Part shown: positions 1-7,363 of the stretch, piece after piece
Numbering within the stretch: position 1 is the first letter of the stretch
How the letters are laid out: each line of letters starts with the position of its first letter
NCBI GenBank assembly: GCA_013824055.1
Contig: PNNE01000293.1
Location: forward strand, 1-10,869
From: Rhodobacter sp.
GTDB taxonomy: Bacteria; Pseudomonadota; Alphaproteobacteria; Rhodobacterales; Rhodobacteraceae
Reading direction: 5' to 3'
Length of the DNA: 10,869 bases
Program-made: the position numbers and the translations under genes
The notes under the pieces: generated by a model
The model's input: only the letters and a program-made list of their open reading frames with translations
Told to the model about the DNA's origin: nothing
Database searches by the model: none

Positions 1-13
1 AACCCGAGCCATC

Positions 14-48
14 GGCCCGGCGCACCCCTGCGCCGGGCCTTGCCTTTG
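14..48 (+). terminator. Rho-independent terminator of an upstream gene
   Basis: A perfect 11-bp stem, GGCCCGGCGCA (14-24) and TGCGCCGGGCC (29-39), closes a CCCC loop and is followed by TTGCCTTT. This is the form of an intrinsic terminator in a high-GC genome. It probably ends a forward-strand gene lying before base 1, because the T-rich side is on the right. It also insulates the ilvBN promoter downstream. Between it and that promoter (49-132) I see no gene, only a short GTCGC-CT-GCGAC dyad at 100-111 that could be an operator. Confidence 0.8.
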
Positions 49-132
49 GTAAAATTGCGCCACACAGCACCGCGTCGCAACAATAGTTCAAAATCACTGG
101 TCGCCTGCGACACTTTCGTATTGCAAATCCCG

Positions 133-162
133 TTGACGCCCTGCATACCGCCGCCATATGTT
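133..162 (+). promoter_or_regulatory. Probable sigma70-type promoter of the ilvBN leader
   Basis: TTGACG at 133-138 matches the -35 consensus in five of six bases. TATGTT at 157-162 matches the -10 in four of six, with an 18-bp spacer; CATATG at 155-160 with a 16-bp spacer is an alternative. Transcription would start near 169, just before the ribosome site of the leader peptide, and would give a leader of about 145 nt before ilvB. The fit with the downstream leader supports the call, but no start site is proven. Confidence 0.55.
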
Positions 163-189
163 CCAACCGAACGTGAAGGGGATGCGCCA

Positions 190-237
190 GTGGCCAGGCT
201 TCTTGTCATCGTAGGAAGGACGCGCATGGGCCGGTGA
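190..237 (+). CDS. ilvBN leader peptide (branched-chain attenuator peptide), 15 aa
   Basis: Reading from GTG at 190 gives MARLLVIVGRTRMGR and a TGA at 235-237. Codons 4-8 (199-213) are CTT CTT GTC ATC GTA, that is Leu-Leu-Val-Ile-Val, all three products of the pathway in five consecutive codons. A ribosome site, GAAGGGG at 175-181, lies 8 nt before the GTG. The predicted transcription start near 169 excludes the longer upstream reading in the same frame. Leader peptides that stall ribosomes on regulatory codons are established for ilv operons of enterobacteria; assigning this role here is inference from position, codon content and the following hairpins. Confidence 0.65.
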   Translation: MARLLVIVGRTRMGR

Positions 238-264
238 CGGTTGACCATAGTGGTTCCCATGCGC
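222..264 (+). promoter_or_regulatory. Candidate antiterminator/competing stem in the ilvBN leader
   Basis: GCGCATGGG (222-230) is the exact reverse complement of CCCATGCGC (256-264), giving a 9-bp stem. Inside it a small ACCA-TAG-TGGT hairpin (244-254) can form. The left arm overlaps the end of the leader-peptide reading frame and the right arm overlaps the first two bases of the terminator stem. A ribosome reaching the leader stop codon (235-237) would cover the left arm, while a ribosome stalled at 199-213 would leave it largely free. The overlap with the terminator is only 2 bp, so mutual exclusion is partial and the switching model is inferred. Confidence 0.5.
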
Positions 265-294
265 CCCCGAAGGAAACCTCGGGGGCTTCTTGTT
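263..294 (+). terminator. Attenuator terminator before ilvB
   Basis: GCCCCCGA (263-270) pairs with TCGGGGGC (279-286). GG (272-273) also pairs with CC (277-278) across a one-base bulge, leaving an AAA loop. TTCTTGTT follows at 287-294, a usable U-rich tract. The hairpin lies after the leader-peptide stop codon and before the ilvB ribosome site (299-305), the position of an attenuator in an amino-acid biosynthetic operon. It is too close to ilvB to be a terminator for a separate upstream gene. Confidence 0.65.
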
Positions 295-312
295 GCGCGA
301 AGGAGATCGAAG

Positions 313-2067
<1,755 letters not shown>

Positions 2068-2076
2068 CCAATCGCA

Positions 2077-2111
2077 CCGGGGGGCATCCCCCCGGACCTC
2101 CGTGGGTTTTT
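2077..2111 (+). repeat. Intergenic palindrome between ilvB and ilvN
   Basis: CCGGGGGG (2077-2084), loop CAT, CCCCCCGG (2088-2095) is a perfect 8-bp stem. It is followed by ACCTCCGTGGG and a run of five T (2107-2111). The T run is 11 bases from the stem, so this is a poor terminator; CGGA and TCCG just after it can pair in an alternative, weaker fold. The overall pattern (G-run, loop, C-run, GGACCTCCG, T-run) resembles a palindrome I associate with many intergenic regions of Rhodobacteraceae; that resemblance is from memory. It may tune the ratio of large to small subunit by processing or partial termination. Confidence 0.55.
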
Positions 2112-2134
2112 GAGAACAGAAGAAAGTCGGGACC

Positions 2135-2695
2135 ATGTCCGCGCTGAACATCAAGAAAGGCTCGACGAGCCACTCTGCCTATGACCTGCGCTCGGCCCTG
2201 TCCGAGGTGGAAGAAAGCCACACTCTGGCGGTGATCGTCGAGAACGAGCCGGGCGTCCTGGCCCGCGTCATCGGCCTGTTCTCGGGGCGCGGCTACAACA
2301 TCGACAGCCTGACCGTGGCCGAGGTGGACCACACCGGGCACCGCAGCCGGATCACCATCGTCACCCGCGGCACCCCCGCCGTGATCGACCAGATCGAGGC
2401 GCAGCTGAAGCGCATGGTTCCGGTGCACGAGGTCCAGGATCTGACCGCCGAAGGTCCCTCGGTCCAGCGCGAGCTGGCGCTGGTCAAGGTGCGCGGCCGC
2501 GGCGACCACCGGATCGAGGCGCTGCGCCTGGCCGAGATCTTCCGCGCGAACGTCGTCGACTCCACGCTGGAAAGCTTCGTCTTCGAGATGACCGGCACGC
2601 CCGACAAGATCGACGCCTTCGCCGACCTGATGCGGCCGCTGGGTCTGGTCGAGATCGCCCGCACCGGCGTCGCCGGGCTGAAGCGCGGGGTCTAG
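2135..2695 (+). CDS. ilvN: Acetolactate synthase small, regulatory subunit
   Basis: Regulatory partner of the large subunit; it raises activity and binds valine for feedback inhibition. The 186-aa protein has an N-terminal ACT domain from about residue 29 to 104, with the family signature ENEPGVLARVIGLFSGRGYN at 36-55. Gly40 and Asn55 correspond to valine-site residues known from enterobacterial IlvH. A second ALS small-subunit domain spans about 110-180. Compared with E. coli IlvH (about 163 aa) it has some 25 extra N-terminal residues. The start at 2135 has only a weak ribosome site, and the next Met would remove the ACT domain. It lies 67 bp after ilvB and is presumably co-transcribed and under the same attenuator. 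Its stop codon is 5 bp from that of the convergent cfa-like gene. Confidence 0.95.
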   Translation: MSALNIKKGSTSHSAYDLRSALSEVEESHTLAVIVENEPGVLARVIGLFSGRGYNIDSLTVAEVDHTGHRSRITIVTRGTPAVIDQIEAQLKRMVPVHEVQDLTAEGPSVQRELALVKVRGRGDHRIEALRLAEIFRANVVDSTLESFVFEMTGTPDKIDAFADLMRPLGLVEIARTGVAGLKRGV

Positions 2696-2704
2696 CGCCG
2701 CTAG
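2692..2704. other. 13-bp palindrome holding both convergent stop codons
   Basis: CTAGCG-C-CGCTAG contains the TAG of ilvN on the forward strand (2693-2695) and the TAG of the cfa-like gene on the reverse strand (2703-2701). The two genes are separated by 5 bp and no terminator is visible between them. Transcripts from at least one side must therefore run into the other gene unless they end inside coding sequence. Confidence 0.6.
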
Positions 2705-3909
2705 CTGTTCCGCGCCTGGTACAGGTAGTCGCGCGTCATCGGCACGGTGCCGCGCGCCTTGGCCAGTTGCAGCTGGTGGATCACCAGACGCCCCTCGGCA
2801 AAGCCCATCTCGGCCGATTGCAGGTAATAGCGCCACATCCGCACAAAGCGGTCGTCCTGCAGCTGCCGTACCCGGTCAAGATTGGCATCGAACCGCTTCA
2901 GCCATTCCTGCAGCGTCCGCTCGTAATGCCCGCGCCAGACCTCCAGGTCCGCCAGGATCAGCCCGGTCCTTTCCACCGCCCGCATCGCCTCGGAGATCGT
3001 CGGGCAATAGGCGCCCGGAAAGATGTACTTGTTGAACCACGGCGAGATGGTGTCGGGTGGCGACCAGCGCCCGATGTAGTGGATCAGCGCCACCCCGTCC
3101 GGCGGCATCAGATCGGCGACCTTCTGGAAATAGGTGCGCAAGTGCGGCATTCCGACATGCTCCATCATGCCGACCGACACGACGCGGTCATAGCTTTCGG
3201 TCACGGTCCGGTAGTCCTGCAGGCGGAACCGGACCTGGCCCGCAAGACCCGCGTCCCGCGCCCGGGCCTGCGCCTCTTGAAGCTGGACTTCGGACAGGGT
3301 GATCCCCGTCACCTCGACCCCGTGGTCACGCGCCAGCGTCAGCGCCAGCGTTCCGAAGCCGCAGCCGATGTCCAGGACCCGCATTCCGGGACGCAGCAGA
3401 AGCTTGCCGCCGATATGCGCCATCTTGGCGGCCTGCGCCTCCTCCAGCGTCATCTCGGGACGCCGGAAATAGGCGCAGGTGTACTGCTTGGTCTCGCCGA
3501 GAAACAGGTCGTAAAGCTGGGGCGAAAGGTCGTAGTGATGCGCCACGTTGCGCCGTGCGATGCCGATGTGGTTCCAGAGCGCCCAGGATTTCGCCCGCTT
3601 CCATGCCGCCGCGGCCTGCGACAGGAGCGGCGGCAGCTTGCGGCCACGGCCATTGCGCAAGGCAAAGGTCAGGAAACTGCGCAGATCGTTGTCGCGCAGG
3701 GTCAGGCGGCCGTCCATATAGGCCTCGCCCATCGCCAGATCGGGGCGCAGCAGCAGCTTTCGCGGCAAGTCGGGGTCGTGCAGGGTGACGCAGGTTTCGG
3801 GCGGACCGCCCGGTCCGAAGACCTGAGTCGAGCCGTCGGCAAGGGTCAGCTCCATCCGACCCGTCCGCACGCCCAGGCGCAGAAGCGCCGCCAACACCCG
3901 GTTCCACAT
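2701..3909 (-). CDS. cfa: Cyclopropane-fatty-acyl-phospholipid synthase family methyltransferase
   Basis: SAM-dependent enzyme acting on unsaturated acyl chains of membrane phospholipids; in the type family it adds a methylene bridge. The 402-aa protein has an N-terminal lipid-binding domain (about 1-115), HHYDLS at 124-129, the SAM motif VLDIGCGFG at 178-186 and a C-terminal catalytic part. Residues matching the E. coli active site are Cys145 (YTCAYF), Glu250 (MEHVG), His277 (LIHYIG) and Tyr329 (HYERTL). The site of E. coli Cys354 is Ala366 here. The start at 3909 follows AGGAGGG by 8 nt; a longer frame upstream lacks family similarity. It lies 61 bp after the paaG-like gene on the same strand, so it is possibly co-transcribed. 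An alternative role is a related acyl methyltransferase, such as those that make methylated or furan fatty acids in Rhodobacter; sequence alone does not decide. Confidence 0.88.
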   Translation of the reverse strand: MWNRVLAALLRLGVRTGRMELTLADGSTQVFGPGGPPETCVTLHDPDLPRKLLLRPDLAMGEAYMDGRLTLRDNDLRSFLTFALRNGRGRKLPPLLSQAAAAWKRAKSWALWNHIGIARRNVAHHYDLSPQLYDLFLGETKQYTCAYFRRPEMTLEEAQAAKMAHIGGKLLLRPGMRVLDIGCGFGTLALTLARDHGVEVTGITLSEVQLQEAQARARDAGLAGQVRFRLQDYRTVTESYDRVVSVGMMEHVGMPHLRTYFQKVADLMPPDGVALIHYIGRWSPPDTISPWFNKYIFPGAYCPTISEAMRAVERTGLILADLEVWRGHYERTLQEWLKRFDANLDRVRQLQDDRFVRMWRYYLQSAEMGFAEGRLVIHQLQLAKARGTVPMTRDYLYQARNS

Positions 3910-3970
3910 CGCCGCCACCCTCCTGTTGCAGAAACCCGAAGGCTCCAACGCGGAAGGTCGAGATCGGTTC

Positions 3971-4741
3971 CTAGCGGCCCTGAAACACTGCCGGACGCTT
4001 GCCAAGGAAGGCGGCGACACCCTCGCGGAAGTCGGCGCTGGCGCCGCACCGGCCCTGCAGGCTGGCCTCGATCGCAAGCTGCTGGTCCAGGCTCTGGTCG
4101 AAGGCGCCCCGCAGCGCCTGCTTCAGCGCGGCATAGGCCCCGGTCGGACCCTGCGCCAGCTTGGCCGCGCGGGCCGCGACGATCTCGGCAAAGCGGTCGT
4201 CCGGCACCGCCTCCCAGATCATCCCCCAGCTCTCGGCCTGCCGGGCCGAGACCGGCTCGGCCAGAAGTGCTGCCCCCATTGCGCGTTGCAACCCGACCCG
4301 ACGCGGCAGGAAACTGGTGCCGCCCGCATCCGGGATCAGGCCGATCCGGGTGAACGCCTGCAGGAAGACCGCGCTTTCGCAGGCGATCACCAGATCGCAG
4401 GCCAGCGCAAGGTTTGCCCCCGCCCCCACGGCCGCCCCGTTGACCGCCGCGATGACCGGGACCGGAGCCTCGGTGATCGCCCGGATCATCGGCACATATT
4501 CGTCGTTCAGGATGGCCTCGAAGCCCGAGGCTTCCAGCCCCTCGGCATCGGTCAGGTCCTGGCCCGAGCAGAACCCGCGCCCCGCTCCGGTCAGCACGAT
4601 CACGCGCGCCTGGTGGCCGGCGCGCAGGGCCGCCAGCAGCTGAAGTCGCATCTCGCGGTTCAGCGCGTTCATCACGTCGGGCCGGTTCAGCGTGATGCGA
4701 TGCACCCCGCCCTCGACCCTGACCTTCACCAGTTCTGTCAT
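3971..4741 (-). CDS. paaG: Enoyl-CoA hydratase/isomerase family protein, PaaG-like
   Basis: Crotonase-fold enzyme of 256 aa. The closest family I recognise is PaaG, the isomerase that turns ring-1,2-epoxyphenylacetyl-CoA into an oxepin-CoA and can also shift double bonds in enoyl-CoAs. Features seen are RITLNRP at 15-21, oxyanion-hole segments CSGQDL (58-63) and GAGANLALACD (106-116), and LIPDAGGTSFLP (135-146) with Asp138 at the position of the PaaG catalytic Asp. The C-terminal part (ADFREGVAAFLGKR, 236-249) also fits PaaG. The start at 4741 is preceded by GAGGGAGG with a 5-nt spacer; a longer frame would run through the tandem repeat and is rejected. No other phenylacetate genes are nearby, so the true substrate may be another acyl-CoA. 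It is on the same strand as ccmH and 181 bp after it. Confidence 0.82.
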   Translation of the reverse strand: MTELVKVRVEGGVHRITLNRPDVMNALNREMRLQLLAALRAGHQARVIVLTGAGRGFCSGQDLTDAEGLEASGFEAILNDEYVPMIRAITEAPVPVIAAVNGAAVGAGANLALACDLVIACESAVFLQAFTRIGLIPDAGGTSFLPRRVGLQRAMGAALLAEPVSARQAESWGMIWEAVPDDRFAEIVAARAAKLAQGPTGAYAALKQALRGAFDQSLDQQLAIEASLQGRCGASADFREGVAAFLGKRPAVFQGR

Positions 4742-4823
4742 CCGCGCCTCCCTCGTTCGCGGCCAGAGTAGCGGGACCGGGCGCAAGGCCAAGCCGAACG
4801 CAGCGTCACAGGCTGCGAGCCAA

Positions 4824-4908
4824 GCGCAGGGTGGGGGCAAAGCGCAGGCTGGGGGCAAAGCGCAGGGCGGGAGCAAAGCGCAGGGCGCGGCCAAAAGCGC
4901 AGGGTGGG
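4824..4908. repeat. 18-bp tandem repeat array between ccmH and paaG
   Basis: Four full 18-bp units start at 4824, 4842, 4860 and 4878; the first reads GCGCAGGGTGGGGGCAAA and the others differ by a few bases. After one extra A (4896) a fifth partial unit, GCGCAGGGTGGG (4897-4908), runs straight into the palindrome at 4901-4924. A degenerate half unit may precede at 4813-4823. Because 18 is a multiple of 3 it creates false low-complexity reading frames on both strands. No gene start or codon bias supports translation. The block fills most of the 181-bp gap and would be part of a ccmH-paaG transcript. Confidence 0.85.
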
Positions 4909-4925
4909 CGGTATCGCCCACCCTA
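4901..4925 (-). repeat. Palindromic dispersed-type repeat, copy A, at the ccmH stop codon
   Basis: AGGGTGGGCG (4901-4910), loop GTAT, CGCCCACCCT (4915-4924) is a perfect 10-bp stem. Read on the reverse strand it begins TAGGGTGGGC, and its first three bases are the ccmH stop codon. TGCGCTTTTGG follows on that strand, so the hairpin could end or stabilise the ccmF-ccmH message. The same TAGGGTGGGC...GCCCACC design recurs at 5353-5374. I associate this motif with short repeats in Rhodobacteraceae genomes; membership of a family is inference from two copies plus memory. Confidence 0.7.
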
Positions 4926-5396
4926 CTCCTTGAGGATTTCCTTCAGCCGCGTCTCTTCCTCGGCCGACAGCGCCACCTCGGGAGCCGTGCGCCGCCGTCC
5001 CGCCGCCAGCGCCAGTGCGGACCCGACCAGGAAAAGCGCAGGCCCCGCCAGCCAGAGGACCAGGTTCGCCCCCTCGGCCGGGGGGTTGAACAGAACCCCC
5101 TCGCCATAGCGCGCGACGATGTAGTCGAAGACCTCGGCGTCCGTATCGCCCGCGACCAGCCTTTCGCGGATGATCAGCCGCAGGTCCCGGCTGATCGGGG
5201 CGTTGGAATCGTCGATGGACTCGCCCTGGCAGGTTGGGCAGCGGATGTCGCGGCTGATTTCGCGAGCCCGCGATTCCAGCGCGCGATCGGCCAGGATTTC
5301 GTCCGGCTGCACCGCCCAGGCCGGGGTCACCGCCAGGAAGAGCGCCAGGATGTAGGGTGGGCAATTTGCCCACCGTCGCTTGGGAAAAGCGGTCAT
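4923..5396 (-). CDS. ccmH: Cytochrome c maturation protein CcmH (CycL/Ccl2)
   Basis: Periplasm-facing, membrane-anchored thiol protein that reduces or holds apocytochrome c at its CXXCH site for heme attachment by CcmF. The 157-aa protein has a signal or N-terminal membrane segment (hydrophobic from about 14 to 28, ending PAWA), then the redox motif CPTCQ with Cys53 and Cys56, SIDDSNAPISRDLR (60-73) typical of the family, and one transmembrane segment at about 112-133. The start ATG at 5396 overlaps the ccmF stop codon as ATGA, so it is probably translationally coupled; the ribosome site is weak. The n-region is unusual: residues 8-15 are encoded by a palindromic repeat (5353-5374), adding Arg-Trp-Ala-Asn-Cys-Pro-Pro. 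The stop codon lies in a second copy of that repeat. No ccmG is adjacent, as in the Rhodobacter ccl1-ccl2 arrangement. Confidence 0.94.
   Translation of the reverse strand: MTAFPKRRWANCPPYILALFLAVTPAWAVQPDEILADRALESRAREISRDIRCPTCQGESIDDSNAPISRDLRLIIRERLVAGDTDAEVFDYIVARYGEGVLFNPPAEGANLVLWLAGPALFLVGSALALAAGRRRTAPEVALSAEEETRLKEILKE
5353..5374 (+). repeat. Palindromic dispersed-type repeat, copy B, inside the ccmH signal-peptide region
   Basis: GGTGGGCAATTTGCCCACC (5356-5374) is a perfect 19-nt palindrome, preceded by TAG or GTAG so that it begins TAGGGTGGGC like copy A. It lies within codons 8-15 of ccmH in a reading frame without stops, just before the hydrophobic core of the signal peptide. 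The copies A and B thus bracket ccmH, with their TAGGGTGGGC ends facing each other across the gene. Confidence 0.7.
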
Positions 5397-7363
5397 TCCG
5401 CCGGCACCCCGGCCGGGACTTTCCGCGCGCCGGCAGCCACGCGGTAGCGCCGGTCCGACAGGCTGAGCAAACCGCCAAGCGCCATCAGGATGCAGCCCGC
5501 CCAAAGCCAGTTGGCGAATGGCTCGATGTAGCTCCGCACCGCCCAGCCGCCGCTCTGCTGCCGGTCGCCCAGCACCAGGTAGACATCGCGCAGGAAGCCA
5601 TAGTCGATCGCAGCCTCGGTCGTCGGCATCTGCGCCACCGGGTAGATCCGCTTCTCGGGGTTCAGGACCGCCACGACCTCGCCGTCGCGGGTGACGGTCA
5701 TCCAGCCCATGGTGGAGGTATAGTTCGGCCCCTGCACATCCTCGACCTTGTCGAGCCGCACCTCATAGGCCCCCAGCGGGAAGCTCTCGCCCTCCTGCAC
5801 GATGCGGATGTCCTCGATCTTCCAGGCCAGCATGGCCGAGACGGCAAAGATCGTGACCCCCAGCCCGAAATGCGCCGTGGCCTTGCCCCAGTCGGCCCGC
5901 GGCAGCCTGCCCAGGCGGGCAAAGCGCGCGCCGCCTTGCTCGCGCCCGGTGCGCGCCCAGAGGTCGGCCAGCGCGCCGAAGCCCACCCAGGCCCCAAGCA
6001 TCAGTCCGATGGGTCCCAGCGCCGTCCGCCCGGTCTGCATCGCGAAGGCCAGCGCCCCCAGCGCCACGGCCAGCACCATCACCGGGATCAGCCCGCGCAA
6101 GGACCGCCCGATGTCGCCCCGCTTCCAGGCCAGCATCGCGCCCGGTGGCAGGATCAGCGCCAGCGCGACCACGAAAGGCGAGAAGGCTGCGTTGAAGAAA
6201 GGCTCCCCCACCGACAGGTCACGGCCCAGCAACATTGTTCCCACCAGCGGCCAGATTGTGCCGATAAAGACGACAAAGGTCGCCACCGCCAGCAGCACGT
6301 TGTTCGCCACCAGCGCGCTTTCGCGACTGACGAGGGCGAAGACACCCCGCGCCTCCATCGCTCCGGCCCGCAGCGCGAACAGGATCAGCGAGCCGCCGGT
6401 GAAGAAGCCCAGGATCATCAGGATGAAGACCCCGCGATCGGGATCGTTGGCGAAGGCATGCACGCTGGTGATCACGCCCGAGCGCACGATGAAGGTGCCG
6501 ATGAGCGAGAAGCCGAAGGCCATGATCGCCAGCAGGATCGTCCAGGCCTTCAGGCTTTCGCGCTTCTCGACCACGATGGCGCTGTGCAGCAGCGCGATCG
6601 CCAGAAGCCAGGGCATGAAGCTTGCGTTCTCGACCGGGTCCCAGAACCAGAACCCGCCCCAGCCCAGCTCATAATAGGCCCACCAGGACCCCAGCGCGAT
6701 GCCGATGGTCAGGAAGACCCAGGCCGCCAGCGTCCAGGGCCGGACCCAGCGGCCCCAGGCGGCATCGACCCGACCCTCGATCAGCGCGGCGACGGCAAAG
6801 CTGAACGCCATGCTCAGGCCGACATAGCCAAGGTAAAGGAACGGCGGATGCAAGGCCAACCCCGGGTCCTGCAGCAGCGGATTCAGGTCCTGCCCGTCCA
6901 GAGGCGGCAAGGCCAGCCGCCAGAACGGGTTCGAGGTGAGCAGCAGGAACAACAGGAACGCCACCCCGATCATCCCCTGCACCGCCAGCACCCGCGCCTT
7001 CAGCCGCGTCGGCAGGTTGCCCCCGAAGGCCGCCACCGCCGCCCCGTAGACCGCCAGGATCAGCACCCACAGCAGCAAGGAGCCCTCGTGGTTCCCCCAG
7101 ACGCCCGAAACCTTGTAAAGCATCGGCTTCAGCGTATGCGAGTTCGATACCACCACCGCCAGCGAGAAGTCCGACACCACGAAGGCCCAGGTCAGCGCCG
7201 CGAAGGACACCCCGACCAGCCCCATCTGCAAAAGCGCCGCCGGTCCCGCCAGCGCCATCAGCCGCGCGTCGCCGCGATGCGCGCCCCACAAGGGCAGCGT
7301 GGACTGCACCAGCGCCACCATGAGCGCAAGGATCAGCGCGAAATGCCCAAGCTCGACGATCAT
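5393..7363 (-). CDS. ccmF: Cytochrome c heme lyase subunit CcmF (CycK/Ccl1)
   Basis: Large polytopic inner-membrane protein that takes heme from CcmE and attaches it to apocytochrome c together with CcmH. The 656-aa length is normal. It has many hydrophobic segments through the whole chain and the tryptophan-rich WWD motif WGGFWFWDPVENASFMPWL at 235-253. His172 (LHPPF), His260 and His302 (VHAF) match the three conserved histidines of this region, and His498 (TAHFG) matches the fourth in a late segment. A large C-terminal periplasmic domain lies at about 513-613. The start at 7363 follows GGAG with a 6-nt spacer. It is the first gene of the reverse-strand run and overlaps ccmH by 4 nt. ccmE, which supplies heme, is not in the window. 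Confidence 0.96.
   Translation of the reverse strand: MIVELGHFALILALMVALVQSTLPLWGAHRGDARLMALAGPAALLQMGLVGVSFAALTWAFVVSDFSLAVVVSNSHTLKPMLYKVSGVWGNHEGSLLLWVLILAVYGAAVAAFGGNLPTRLKARVLAVQGMIGVAFLLFLLLTSNPFWRLALPPLDGQDLNPLLQDPGLALHPPFLYLGYVGLSMAFSFAVAALIEGRVDAAWGRWVRPWTLAAWVFLTIGIALGSWWAYYELGWGGFWFWDPVENASFMPWLLAIALLHSAIVVEKRESLKAWTILLAIMAFGFSLIGTFIVRSGVITSVHAFANDPDRGVFILMILGFFTGGSLILFALRAGAMEARGVFALVSRESALVANNVLLAVATFVVFIGTIWPLVGTMLLGRDLSVGEPFFNAAFSPFVVALALILPPGAMLAWKRGDIGRSLRGLIPVMVLAVALGALAFAMQTGRTALGPIGLMLGAWVGFGALADLWARTGREQGGARFARLGRLPRADWGKATAHFGLGVTIFAVSAMLAWKIEDIRIVQEGESFPLGAYEVRLDKVEDVQGPNYTSTMGWMTVTRDGEVVAVLNPEKRIYPVAQMPTTEAAIDYGFLRDVYLVLGDRQQSGGWAVRSYIEPFANWLWAGCILMALGGLLSLSDRRYRVAAGARKVPAGVPAE

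Noticed and set aside
158..214. Alternative leader peptide from ATG 158, 18 residues
   Set aside because: It has few branched-chain codons and its start overlaps the proposed -10, before the likely transcription start. The GTG 190 frame carries the Leu-Leu-Val-Ile-Val run and a ribosome site.
241..312. N-terminal extension of IlvB from TTG 241
   Set aside because: It would be translated from the attenuator hairpin, has no family similarity and no ribosome site at proper distance, whereas ATG 313 has GAAGGAG 7 nt before it.
2767..4353. Forward-strand reading frame of 528 codons opposite the cfa-like and paaG-like genes
   Set aside because: It spans two well-supported reverse genes and their gap; no domain, no ribosome site, composition typical of antisense shadow.
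4742..4921. Sixty-residue N-terminal extension of the PaaG-like protein with Ala-Leu-Pro-Pro-Cys repeats
   Set aside because: It is the other strand of the tandem array, and the family start at 4741 has a strong ribosome site.
4824..4925. CRISPR array
   Set aside because: The units are directly adjacent with no spacers, there are no cas genes, and the unit length of 18 is too short.
4692..5447. Forward-strand protein with repeated Gly-Gly-Lys-Ala-Gln units, collagen-like in appearance
   Set aside because: The repeats come from the 18-bp DNA tandem array, which is a multiple of three; the rest is antisense to ccmH. No evidence of translation.
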